Shown here: in pieces, positions 1-6,615 of the stretch
How positions within the stretch are numbered: position 1 is the first letter of the stretch
Layout: the number at the start of each line of letters is the position of its first letter
Made by a program: the position numbers and the translations under genes
NCBI GenBank assembly: GCA_046160425.1
Contig: JBJXGP010000420.1
Span: 1-11,648, forward strand
Reading direction: 5' to 3'
Length of the DNA stretch: 11,648 nt
DNA from: JAQCEJ01 sp046160425
Lineage (GTDB): Bacteria > Planctomycetota > Planctomycetia > Planctomycetales > Planctomycetaceae
Notes under the pieces: generated by a model
What the model was told of the DNA's origin: nothing
Databases searched by the model: none
The model's input: only the letters and a program-made list of their open reading frames with translations

Positions 1-1
1 G

Positions 2-433
2 CTGGAGTATTTTTTCATCTCTCCGAAAATTGCCCAGCAGGGTGTGACTGTGCTCAAGCCGGGGCAGCTCATATCGCACGTCTGGTTGCCCGCAACCCGG
101 CAACAGCAGAGTGCGACATACGAAGTGCTTCAGATGGAAGGTCTCGACTGGCCGTTGGCCTCCGCTGCCGCTTGCGTGGGGATCGAGGGGGGCGTGGTGC
201 AGTCAGCGCGGATCGTGATGGGGCATGTCGCCCCAACTCCCTGGCTGGCGACCTCCGCCGGACAGGTTCTGCTCGGCAAGCCGTTGACGGTTGCCACCGC
301 CGAACAAGCGGCTGACATTGCGGTTTCTCAGGCGACTCCGCTGTCGCATAACGGATATAAAGTTCAATTGGCTCGTACTGCGGTCAAACGCGCTTTACTC
401 AAGGCGATCGGTCATCCGGAAGGAGGCATCTAA
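2..433 (+). CDS. Molybdenum hydroxylase (xanthine dehydrogenase family) FAD-binding subunit, C-terminal part (5' truncated)
   Basis: The frame is open from the window edge and ends at TAA 431-433, so only the last 143 residues are present. The visible part begins with EYFF-SPK and continues to VLKPGQLISHVWLP, a Trp-Pro-Leu-Ala segment and a final NGYKVQLARTAVKRAL. This is the arrangement of the C-terminal domain of CO dehydrogenase/xanthine dehydrogenase medium (FAD) subunits. In this family the subunit passes electrons from the molybdenum centre and 2Fe-2S clusters to FAD in the cytoplasm. The N-terminal FAD-binding half lies outside the window, and the iron-sulfur and molybdopterin subunits probably lie upstream too. 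The substrate cannot be told from this fragment. The next gene starts 2 nt after the stop, with its SD inside this gene's last codons, so the two are very likely co-translated. Confidence 0.85.
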   Translation: MEYFFISPKIAQQGVTVLKPGQLISHVWLPATRQQQSATYEVLQMEGLDWPLASAAACVGIEGGVVQSARIVMGHVAPTPWLATSAGQVLLGKPLTVATAEQAADIAVSQATPLSHNGYKVQLARTAVKRALLKAIGHPEGGI

Positions 434-435
434 CC

Positions 436-651
436 ATGTCGGAAAAACTTCCCGTCATCAATGAAACGGCGCGTTGCCGAAAACTGCTCTCGAAGGGTTT
501 ATACATCAATTTCGGTTTACCTCCCGGAAAAGAAGCGGCCGGCGACGGTCATTTCTGGTGCGGCAAGACGCAAACGATGTTCGGACCCGATCGAAAACTG
601 TGCGACAATGAACATTGCCGCGATGATTCTCGAAGCTGTTACGAAGCGTGA
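436..651 (+). CDS. 71-aa Cys-containing protein of unknown function, coupled to the molybdenum hydroxylase operon
   Basis: The start is ATG 436, with a perfect AGGAGG at 421-426 and a 9-nt spacer, only 2 nt after the preceding stop. Translational coupling is therefore likely. The 71-aa product has five cysteines, at residues 14, 42, 56, 61 and 68. They sit in WCGKTQ (41-46), FGPD (49-52), C56-x4-C61 and a terminal SCYEA. There is no signal peptide or membrane segment. The Cys spacing could bind a metal or form a small redox or zinc fold, but no standard family is recognisable. From memory, similar short WCGKTQ/FGPD proteins occur in planctomycetes. A role in maturation or electron transfer for the neighbouring molybdo-flavoenzyme is only an inference from position. 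It is the last gene before the terminator at 780-813. Confidence 0.75.
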   Translation: MSEKLPVINETARCRKLLSKGLYINFGLPPGKEAAGDGHFWCGKTQTMFGPDRKLCDNEHCRDDSRSCYEA

Positions 652-779
652 GTGCCGGAAACGGCGATTCGATTGCCGGCGACGATCGCTCGCGGATGGA
701 AATAGAAATTTGTTTCCACGAGTAAAAAGCGAGGATGGTCCCTCGGAAATTGAAATGCGTTCCTGCAAGACTTATGATA

Positions 780-813
780 CCTGTCGGGTGTTTCCTCACC
801 CGGCAGGTTTTTT
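780..813 (+). terminator. Rho-independent terminator of the molybdenum hydroxylase operon
   Basis: An 11-bp stem (780-790 with 797-807) has one G-T wobble, a 6-nt loop (TTTCCT) and six T residues directly after it (808-813). It is the best intrinsic terminator in the window. It separates the upstream operon from the FHA-phosphatase genes, so a promoter for the first phosphatase should lie in or near 814-911. A second small hairpin without a T-tract (662-678, 7-bp stem, 3-nt loop) lies between the 71-aa gene and this terminator. Confidence 0.85.
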
Positions 814-911
814 GCTATGTTCGTCTACGGAGACATCGGGCCTCTTGTGGTCCGTCATTCGGCGATACATCAAGCGAAGGAAAATGAGAGACAGGAGAAC
901 TCGATTCAGTT

Positions 912-2588
912 ATGGCTACGATCATTTTGCTGCACGGTGGGGAGTCCACTCCGTTCGAGATCGAATCGACGCCGATGGTCATCGGCCGCCATCCGGACTG
1001 TGCCATCAAGCTCGATTCGAACATGATCTCGCGCAAGCACGCCCAGGTCACGACCGATAAGGGAGTGCATTACATCGAAGATCTCGGCAGCGGTAACGGG
1101 ACGTTCGTCAATGGTCAGCAGATCACAGAACGGACTGTTCTCAAGCACGATGACCGCATCAAAGTCGGTCCGATCCTGTTCCATTATCTTTCGCAACCGC
1201 CTGCAAAATCGCCGGCAAAGAAACCGCCTGCTTCCGGGCGGAGACCCTCAGATATCGGCGTCGATTTCCAACCGGACGAAAACTTATCGGGAACCGTGAT
1301 GGGGACCGTTCGGCCGGCGGGAGGGTTCGGGGTTCTGGACGTTCAGCCGGAAGCCAAGCTCAAGGCGGTTCTGGAAATCACGCGAAATCTCGCCGGGACG
1401 GTCAGCGTGGAAGGATTGCTTCCCAAGATTCTCGATTCGCTCTTCGTCGTTTTTCCACATGCCGATCGCGGCTGCATTCTGCTGAAAGAATCCGGGAAAA
1501 TGATTCCGAAGGCCGTCAAGCATCGAAAGGCATCGGACGACGAATCGGTGAAATTGAGCCGCACGATCGTCAACAAGGTGCTGAGCGAGAAGTCGGCGAT
1601 CCTGTCGGCAGATGCCGCCAACGATGCGCGATTTCAGGCGAGCGAATCGATATCGAATCTGACGATCCGGTCGATGATGTGCGCGCCCCTGCTCGATCTT
1701 TCGGGTGAGCCGATGGGGATCATCAACATCGATACGCAGAATGCCTTCCAGCAGTTTCGCGAAGATGATCTCGAACTGCTGGTCGCCGTCGCCGGCCAGG
1801 CCGCACTTTCCTATGAAAACGCCCGCCTGTTGGTCTCCCATATGGAGAAGCAGAAGCAGGACAACGAAATGCAGATCGCACAGGCAGTGCAACGCGCCTT
1901 GTTGCCCGAAGGTCTGCCGCAAGCGGACGGGTATCAGTTCTTTGCGTCTTATGATGCGGCACAAGCGGTGGGAGGAGACTATTACAGTTCGCTGCTGCTC
2001 GAAGATGGCCGCATCTGCATGGCTTTCGGCGACGTTGCCGGCAAAGGGGTTCCCGGGGCGCTAATCATGTCCCGGATTTCGAGTTGCGTGCAAAACGTGA
2101 TGCAGTATGTTCAGGAAGTCGGCCAGGCGGCCAGCGACATCAACAACCACATGTGCGTCAATATGGTCGAAGGACGCTTCGTGACGTTTCTCCTGATCAT
2201 ACTCGATCCGCGGACTCACGAAATCACGATGGTGAATGCCGGTCACATGTCGCCGATGATCCGCAGTCCCGACGGGACGATCAACGAATTCTCCGATGAT
2301 GCGGTCGGCATGCCGATCGGCGTCATGGAGGATTACCCCTATGAAGTCGTGACCCGCAAGATCGAACCGGGCGAAACGATCGTCCTGTTCACCGACGGCG
2401 TCGATGAGGCTATGAATCCCAAGGGAGATTTGTATACACTGGAGCGTATGCGGGAATTCATTCGAGTCAATCCGCCGGACGCCGAGGAATTAGGACGCGC
2501 CTTGCTTGCCGACGTGCGCCGTTTCGCCGCGGGGCGGCCGCAGAACGACGATATTACGATTATGACCTTTGGAAGAAATGCGAGTTGA
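912..2588 (+). CDS. FHA-GAF-PP2C (SpoIIE/RsbU-type) protein phosphatase, first tandem copy
   Basis: The product has 558 aa. Residues 1-92 form an FHA domain with G25-R26, S40-R41-K42-H43 and GSGNGTFVNG (59-68), the loops that bind phosphothreonine. A Pro/Lys-rich linker follows (~95-125). Residues ~150-310 form a GAF domain that may sense a small ligand or redox state. A helix at ~302-332, ending in the ALLPEGLP type of motif, leads into the phosphatase domain (~335-555). Its metal-binding motifs are VGGDYY (D356), FGDVAGKG (D374), NAGHMSP (442-448), FTDGVDEA (D495) and NDD (545-547). The residue three after D356 is Ser359, where the next-door paralogue has Asp. There is no signal peptide or membrane segment, so the protein is cytosolic. 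The start is chosen because the FHA beta-strand begins there; the AGGAG at 893-897 is 14 nt away, which is long. The target is unknown: no STAS or RsbW-like gene is nearby. Confidence 0.9.
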   Translation: MATIILLHGGESTPFEIESTPMVIGRHPDCAIKLDSNMISRKHAQVTTDKGVHYIEDLGSGNGTFVNGQQITERTVLKHDDRIKVGPILFHYLSQPPAKSPAKKPPASGRRPSDIGVDFQPDENLSGTVMGTVRPAGGFGVLDVQPEAKLKAVLEITRNLAGTVSVEGLLPKILDSLFVVFPHADRGCILLKESGKMIPKAVKHRKASDDESVKLSRTIVNKVLSEKSAILSADAANDARFQASESISNLTIRSMMCAPLLDLSGEPMGIINIDTQNAFQQFREDDLELLVAVAGQAALSYENARLLVSHMEKQKQDNEMQIAQAVQRALLPEGLPQADGYQFFASYDAAQAVGGDYYSSLLLEDGRICMAFGDVAGKGVPGALIMSRISSCVQNVMQYVQEVGQAASDINNHMCVNMVEGRFVTFLLIILDPRTHEITMVNAGHMSPMIRSPDGTINEFSDDAVGMPIGVMEDYPYEVVTRKIEPGETIVLFTDGVDEAMNPKGDLYTLERMREFIRVNPPDAEELGRALLADVRRFAAGRPQNDDITIMTFGRNAS

Positions 2589-2637
2589 ACCTGTCGTATC
2601 CCATCGATATTTTCGAATTCACGTCTGAAATATTATC

Positions 2638-2664
2638 TTGAAAACCGGTTCGATCGATTACAAT
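2638..2664 (+). promoter_or_regulatory. Possible sigma-70-like promoter before the second phosphatase gene
   Basis: TTGAAA (2638-2643) and TACAAT (2659-2664) are close to the consensus hexamers, but the spacer is only 15 nt, shorter than the usual 16-18. It lies in the 219-nt gap between the paired phosphatase genes and would give a leader of about 140 nt. The gap has no obvious terminator, so co-transcription from upstream is equally possible. Confidence 0.25.
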
Positions 2665-2807
2665 GCCGCAGCGGGGGTCTGCGTCACCGCTCAACGTTGT
2701 CGAAGTCTGAATGTGATTGACACCGCTTACGACGAAATGTGACGGGCCGATTCGGTTTTTTCCGCGAGTCCAATGCATCGTGCTGTCAGAGAAACCGGGC
2801 AGAGAAC

Positions 2808-4511
2808 ATGGCAGTATTAGTATTATTGCAAGGTGGCGAAGCGATTCCCTATTCGTTGACGGGCGATGAAACGGTCATCGGCCGGCACTCCGATTGCCAG
2901 ATCATGCTGCAATCGAACATGGTATCGCGCCGGCATGCCCGCGTGAGAATTCACGAAGGGGCCATCTGCATCGAGGATCTTGGAAGCGGCAACGGGACGT
3001 ACCTCAACGGCCAGGCGGTCACCGCACCCATGCCCCTCAAGCACGACGACCGCATCAAGGTCGGTCCGATGCTGTTCCGGTTTCACGAAAAAGAAGGGAT
3101 CGACGACCTGTCGTCGACGGGAGAATTGCCTGAAACCATCAACACCGTCCCGCCGGATATGCAGCAGACGATGTTGGGCGTTCGGCTGTCGGACGATGAA
3201 GGGGCCGCCGGCCAGATCGTAGGCTCGGTGTCGAGCACCGACACGTTTTCGATGCTGTCCGTCAAACCGGAAGTGAAACTCAAAGCGATCGTCGAAATTA
3301 CCCAGGCGCTATCTGGAACGAGTGAACTTGAGAATCTGCTTCCCAAAATTCTCGATTCGCTGTTCCTGATTTTTCCGCACGCCGACCGGGGATGCATATT
3401 GCTGAAAGACGCGGAGTCGGGACAGATCGTCCCCAAAACGACGAAGCATCGCCGCCGCGACGAAGATGACGCGGTCCAAATCAGCCGGACGATCCTGACG
3501 AAAGTCCTGTCAGAAAGAACGGGAATTCTGTCGGCCGATGCCACCAACGATGCGCGGTTTGACGCCAGCGCATCGATTTCCAATTTGACGATCCGCTCGA
3601 TGATGTGCGTCCCGATGATCAACCCCACGGGGGAACCGATGGGAGCCATCCACATCGACACCCAAAGCGCGTTTCACCAGTTCAAGCAGGACGATCTCGA
3701 TTTATTGATGTCGGTTGCGGCGCAGGCGGCATCGGCGTACTACAGCGCAGAACTGATGCTCTCGCACGTGGAACGCCATCGGCTCGAAAATGAAATGAAT
3801 ATGGCCCGCAATGTTCAAGCGGCGATTCTTCCCAAGGCGTTCCCCCAAGTGCCTGGTTACGAGTTCTTTGCCACATACGAGCCGGCATTTGCCGTCGGCG
3901 GAGATTATTACGACTGCATTCCTCTCAGTTCCGATCGTATCTGCTTGGCTTTTGGCGACGTCGCAGGCAAGGGAGTCGCCGCGTCGCTGGTGATGTCCCG
4001 CATCTCCAGTTTTGTCCGCAGTACGATGGAATTCGTTCCCGACGTGGGGCAGGCGGCCCAGCGCATCAACGCCCACATGTGCAGCAGTTCGGTCGAGGGG
4101 CGATTCGTAACCTTCGTGCTTTCGCAGATGGATTGCCGAAAGCACAGGCTCACCTGCGTGATCGCGGGGCACATGTCTCCGATGATACGGCGCCGGAACG
4201 GTGAAATCGAGACCTTCGCCGACGACGACATCGGCGTGCCCATCGGTGTGATCGACGATTTTCAGTATTCTACGGTGCAGACGACGCTGCAACCCGGCGA
4301 AACCGTGCTGATCTACACCGACGGCGTCAGCGAAGCGCTGAATCGCAAAAACGAACTTTATGGCCAAACGCGCCTGCGGGCGCTCGTCAAAAATCCGTCG
4401 TTTTCGGCGATGCAATTGGGACACGCAATTCGCGAGGACGTGCGTCTCCATGCCGGGGATCGACCGCAAAACGACGATATCACGCTCATGGTCTTCGGCC
4501 GCATGGCCTGA
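2808..4511 (+). CDS. FHA-GAF-PP2C (SpoIIE/RsbU-type) protein phosphatase, second tandem copy
   Basis: The product has 567 aa with the same order as its neighbour: FHA (1-92; G25-R26, S40-R41-R42-H43, GSGNGTYLNG at 59-68), a longer acidic linker (~95-150), GAF (~160-320), a helical linker ending in ILPKAFP, and a PP2C domain (~345-565). The phosphatase motifs are complete: VGGDYYD (D366 and D369), FGDVAGKG (D384), IAGHMSP (452-458), YTDGVSEA (D505) and NDD (555-557). It is expected to remove phosphate from Ser/Thr of an unknown partner under GAF and FHA control. The frame is open back to 2739, but that extra 23-residue stretch is unlike FHA proteins. ATG 2808 aligns exactly with the first residue of the upstream paralogue, so I chose it despite a poor SD. 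A hand count gives 53 identities in the first 90 ungapped positions between the two copies. Confidence 0.9.
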   Translation: MAVLVLLQGGEAIPYSLTGDETVIGRHSDCQIMLQSNMVSRRHARVRIHEGAICIEDLGSGNGTYLNGQAVTAPMPLKHDDRIKVGPMLFRFHEKEGIDDLSSTGELPETINTVPPDMQQTMLGVRLSDDEGAAGQIVGSVSSTDTFSMLSVKPEVKLKAIVEITQALSGTSELENLLPKILDSLFLIFPHADRGCILLKDAESGQIVPKTTKHRRRDEDDAVQISRTILTKVLSERTGILSADATNDARFDASASISNLTIRSMMCVPMINPTGEPMGAIHIDTQSAFHQFKQDDLDLLMSVAAQAASAYYSAELMLSHVERHRLENEMNMARNVQAAILPKAFPQVPGYEFFATYEPAFAVGGDYYDCIPLSSDRICLAFGDVAGKGVAASLVMSRISSFVRSTMEFVPDVGQAAQRINAHMCSSSVEGRFVTFVLSQMDCRKHRLTCVIAGHMSPMIRRRNGEIETFADDDIGVPIGVIDDFQYSTVQTTLQPGETVLIYTDGVSEALNRKNELYGQTRLRALVKNPSFSAMQLGHAIREDVRLHAGDRPQNDDITLMVFGRMA

Positions 4512-4567
4512 TGTGCCGGACCGACGATGAATGGTGCGTGATCGCTTTGCGGCAACGTCACATCATC

Positions 4568-4588
4568 CAAGCCGGCCCGCCTGGCTTG
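4568..4588. terminator. Weak hairpin between convergent genes
   Basis: A perfect 6-bp stem, CAAGCC/GGCTTG (4568-4573 with 4583-4588), has a 9-nt GC-rich loop and lies between the stop of the second phosphatase (4511) and the stop of the convergent minus-strand gene (4638). Neither side has a T-tract, so it is at best a weak bidirectional or factor-assisted terminator. Confidence 0.25.
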
Positions 4589-4637
4589 AGGTGTTCCGCG
4601 AAAATCGAGAACGGCAATCCCATCGGACTCATGAAAA

Positions 4638-4952
4638 CTATTTCAACGTGATTTCCGTCGCTTCGGCGACGCGGCGATATCCCATGCTGCGAATCACTTC
4701 CAGCACTTCGCTCCAGGTGGGGAACTGCCGGCCACTGCGACGCTTGTAGTCGTCCATCGCTTTCATGAAATCGATTTCGTCGTTGGAGTAATCGCGTTCG
4801 CAGGTCGTGGGATCGATTTGTCGTCGACGTTCCACCTTATCGCGTCGTCGTTCGATCCCGACGGGTGGCCCGACCGATTTTTTCCGACGATCACCGCCAC
4901 GGCGATCGATCTGGCATTGTTCCGATTTTGTTATGGACTGATTTAACATCAT
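4638..4952 (-). CDS. Small charged protein of unknown function (RRGGDRRK / ERR...PTTCERDY / FPTWSEVLEV type)
   Basis: The frame is open from 5009, but the only good SD (GGAG, 4962-4959) sits 3, 6 and 9 nt before three consecutive ATG codons at 4955, 4952 and 4949. I chose 4952, which gives 104 aa. The N-terminal half is strongly basic, with RRGGDRRK followed by GIERRR and ERRRQ repeats. The C-terminal half is compact: PTTCERDY, an acidic helix with DEIDFMKAMDDYKR, then FPTWSEVLEVIRSMGYR. It has a single Cys and no membrane segment. From memory this two-part pattern recurs in planctomycete genomes as a conserved hypothetical protein; no function is known to me. The basic half could bind nucleic acid or a phosphorylated partner, but this is speculation. 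It points toward the phosphatase genes and is not in an operon with them. Confidence 0.8.
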   Translation of the reverse strand: MMLNQSITKSEQCQIDRRGGDRRKKSVGPPVGIERRRDKVERRRQIDPTTCERDYSNDEIDFMKAMDDYKRRSGRQFPTWSEVLEVIRSMGYRRVAEATEITLK

Positions 4953-5417
4953 CATGGACTCCGTAATCTGCTCTACAACTCGAATCGTCACCCATGACGC
5001 CAATATCATCCGTGCAATGTCGTGTCGCTCATTCCCATGGGGTCAGTCAGGGATGAGGGCACGTTAACAGTTTTCTACAGATGCCATCCTCTTGAGTCGC
5101 GGATCTTTTCATTCCGATTGTCGCGGCGGCGAGGGAATTGCCGGTGGAGCCGGTCATGAATTCTTCCCGTGTCGACGATATTCACCAGAGTTACACAACA
5201 TCGCCGATTGGCACCCGCTGAGTTCTCATGTTGTAAGTCTCGATCTGGATTGGTATTCCAGCGAGTCACACGAGCCAGTCGATGATCGCAATCGTCAATG
5301 TTTACTCACGTGTTGCATTTTCGCCACCTTGTATATTCTGCGCCCTAATTCGAATCGTGCTGGGAAAATCCGTCACTTTTTTCCCGAATTTCGCAAGACT
5401 GATCCAGGAGTAGCGGA
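4953..5417. other. Intergenic region, no convincing gene
   Basis: About 465 nt lie between divergent genes. The open frames here (for example plus-strand 5092-5421) translate to Cys/Arg/Ser-rich text with no domain character and no SD. One hairpin is visible: GGGAAAA (5362-5368) with TTTTCCC (5379-5385) around a 10-nt loop, just upstream of the AGGAG site of the 55-aa ORF. A TATATT at 5334-5339 could be a -10 element for that ORF, but it has no good -35 partner. I see no repeats or tRNA. Confidence 0.5.
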
Positions 5418-5585
5418 ATGAAAGTCACTTCAACCGGTATGACCACAGAAGTTACGGTTGATCTGCTGGGAGGGGGAATTCATTGCGAAAGAACGGAACA
5501 AATCGTAAGTCGGTTCCCTTCGGCTCCCCAATTCGCAGCGAAGAACAAGCCATCCGTTGCTCGAGCAGTTACTGGAAGCGATTGA
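5418..5585 (+). CDS. Possible 55-aa protein of unknown function
   Basis: ATG 5418 is preceded by AGGAG (5406-5410) with an ideal 7-nt spacer; the frame runs to TGA 5583-5585. The product begins MKVTSTGMTTEVTVDLLGGG and has one Cys (residue 23) and no membrane segment. I recognise no family. For: the initiation site is better than that of several certain genes here. Against: the third codon positions are only about 40 percent G+C by hand count, and the C-terminal half reads as low-information sequence. It could be a true small gene or a chance ORF behind a purine-rich site. Confidence 0.3.
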   Translation: MKVTSTGMTTEVTVDLLGGGIHCERTEQIVSRFPSAPQFAAKNKPSVARAVTGSD

Positions 5586-5775
5586 GCTTTAGTTCCAGCG
5601 ACGTATCGCGATTTTCCGAGAGCCTCGTCGCGGCATGTTTCAGCAACACTTCGCGATGGATCGATAAGGCGTCTCGCAATTCTGCGATTCGGATCAGAAC
5701 GACCAAGTCGGGAGAGCGACGCGGTCTCGGTCTCCCGTCTCCCGACTTGCAGGTCGTCCGAACATGAAAAATGCG
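5569..5775 (-). other. Start-less minus-strand ORF, possible gene remnant
   Basis: Directly after the anti-sigma factor stop (TGA, 5778-5776) the same frame stays open for 68 more codons, to TAA at 5571-5569. The last ~45 residues look like a real amphipathic helical protein, with RIAELRDALS, HREVLLKHAA and TSLELKLNRFQ segments. There is no ATG or GTG with an SD; the earliest non-ATG option is TTG at 5706, inside an inverted-repeat arm. It may be a decayed gene, a readthrough extension or chance. Confidence 0.2.
5704..5749. repeat. 12-bp perfect inverted repeat, possible terminator of the sigma/anti-sigma operon
   Basis: CAAGTCGGGAGA (5704-5715) is exactly complementary to TCTCCCGACTTG (5738-5749), with a 22-nt spacer. 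The right arm is preceded by a second copy of TCTCCCG (5731-5737 next to 5738-5744), so two alternative hairpins can form with the same left arm. It lies 27 nt beyond the stop of the anti-sigma gene, where a terminator for the minus-strand operon is expected. There is no T-tract on either strand, so intrinsic termination is uncertain. Confidence 0.45.
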
Positions 5776-6615
5776 TCAGGAGGTTGGTGATTCCATTGCT
5801 GGGACGACTTCCAGAAGTAGATCCAGCGCTTTGGAAAATCCTTGGCTGACGGGGCTCGTCGTCCTGGTTTCGGGAAGCGGTTGATTCTCGCCGTCGAGTT
5901 CGGGAGCGAACATGATCATCGACGGCCAGAACGAGCGGTTCTCATTCGCGGGCGATAGCAGTGCGGCGTCGCTGATCGTGATGACAGCCGATTGTGCGAG
6001 TTCCCGGTATCCGATTTCCATATCGTCGATCAGCGCATCCAGTTGGGGAAGTGGAGCAGTTCCCCCCGTCTCGTTCGCATCGACAGTGGTCTTCGCCACC
6101 GGATTTGACTTCGCATCGTTTCGAGGTCGCGTTGTGAATGTCTTCGTCGAAGGCAACTGTGAATTATCCGTGTTCCACACCAGGATCAAGAACAACGTGA
6201 GCAAACTGGCCGGGATCCACAATACCTCTCGAGCTCTCGAACGGTTGGGTTGTGATGTGTATGAAGTCGAGGAATGGGGAATGACGAGGACATTGGGTTC
6301 CGCCGTTGAGGTCTCCGCACGATCAACCGATGGATTGGTCTCAGATTCTTGCAAGACAGGCGATGTGGAAGGGATCTCAAAAGAGATCGGACCGGGTGCT
6401 TCGACCAGCCAGCGCGAGACCACGACATCCGCCAAGTCGACGGAAGGGACCGCATCATTCCAGACCCCGATGGCCTGCGAGAGGATCTGGTGCCGCTGCC
6501 ATTCCCGCTCGCAAGAGGAACAGGATCGTGAGTGTTCGGCCAGCAACTCGGTATCGACGGGCTGCTGCGATTCGACGGCAGACAATAACCGGTTTCTAAA
6601 TTCGAGGCAATTCAT
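5776..6615 (-). CDS. Membrane anti-sigma factor with ZAS-type zinc-finger motif
   Basis: The start is ATG 6615, with GGAGGG (6626-6621) 5 nt upstream; the open frame reaches 6639 but has no SD there. The gene overlaps the 3' end of the sigma gene by 20 nt, so it is translationally coupled. The product has 279 aa. Residues 1-60 resemble an anti-sigma domain: MNCLEFRNRLL at the start, then H28-x3-C32-x2-C35, the ZAS signature that clamps ECF sigma factors, with C3 as a possible extra ligand. A low-complexity Ser/Thr/Pro linker follows. One membrane helix is at about 130-147 (tryptophans at both ends). A C-terminal extracytoplasmic part of ~130 residues has no domain I know. The expected role is to hold the sigma factor at the membrane until a signal releases it. 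The outer region is the likely sensor; the signal is unknown. Confidence 0.82.
   Translation of the reverse strand: MNCLEFRNRLLSAVESQQPVDTELLAEHSRSCSSCEREWQRHQILSQAIGVWNDAVPSVDLADVVVSRWLVEAPGPISFEIPSTSPVLQESETNPSVDRAETSTAEPNVLVIPHSSTSYTSQPNRSRAREVLWIPASLLTLFLILVWNTDNSQLPSTKTFTTRPRNDAKSNPVAKTTVDANETGGTAPLPQLDALIDDMEIGYRELAQSAVITISDAALLSPANENRSFWPSMIMFAPELDGENQPLPETRTTSPVSQGFSKALDLLLEVVPAMESPTS

Noticed and set aside
461..1060. 199-aa plus-strand ORF across the 71-aa gene and the terminator
   Set aside because: It runs through a strong terminator and into the FHA gene in another frame; the translation is Arg/Ser/Cys-rich without domain character.
1284..1964. 226-aa minus-strand ORF inside the first phosphatase gene
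   Set aside because: It lies wholly antisense to a well-supported FHA-GAF-PP2C gene; the Arg/His/Gln-rich text is a codon-bias shadow. The same applies to 3702-4469.
2739..2807. N-terminal extension of the second phosphatase
   Set aside because: The 23 extra residues (MTGRFGFFRES...) do not match FHA proteins and the paralogue starts exactly at the ATG at 2808.
5092..5421. 109-aa plus-strand ORF
   Set aside because: No SD, a non-ATG start and a Cys/His/Ser-rich composition with no fold-like pattern.
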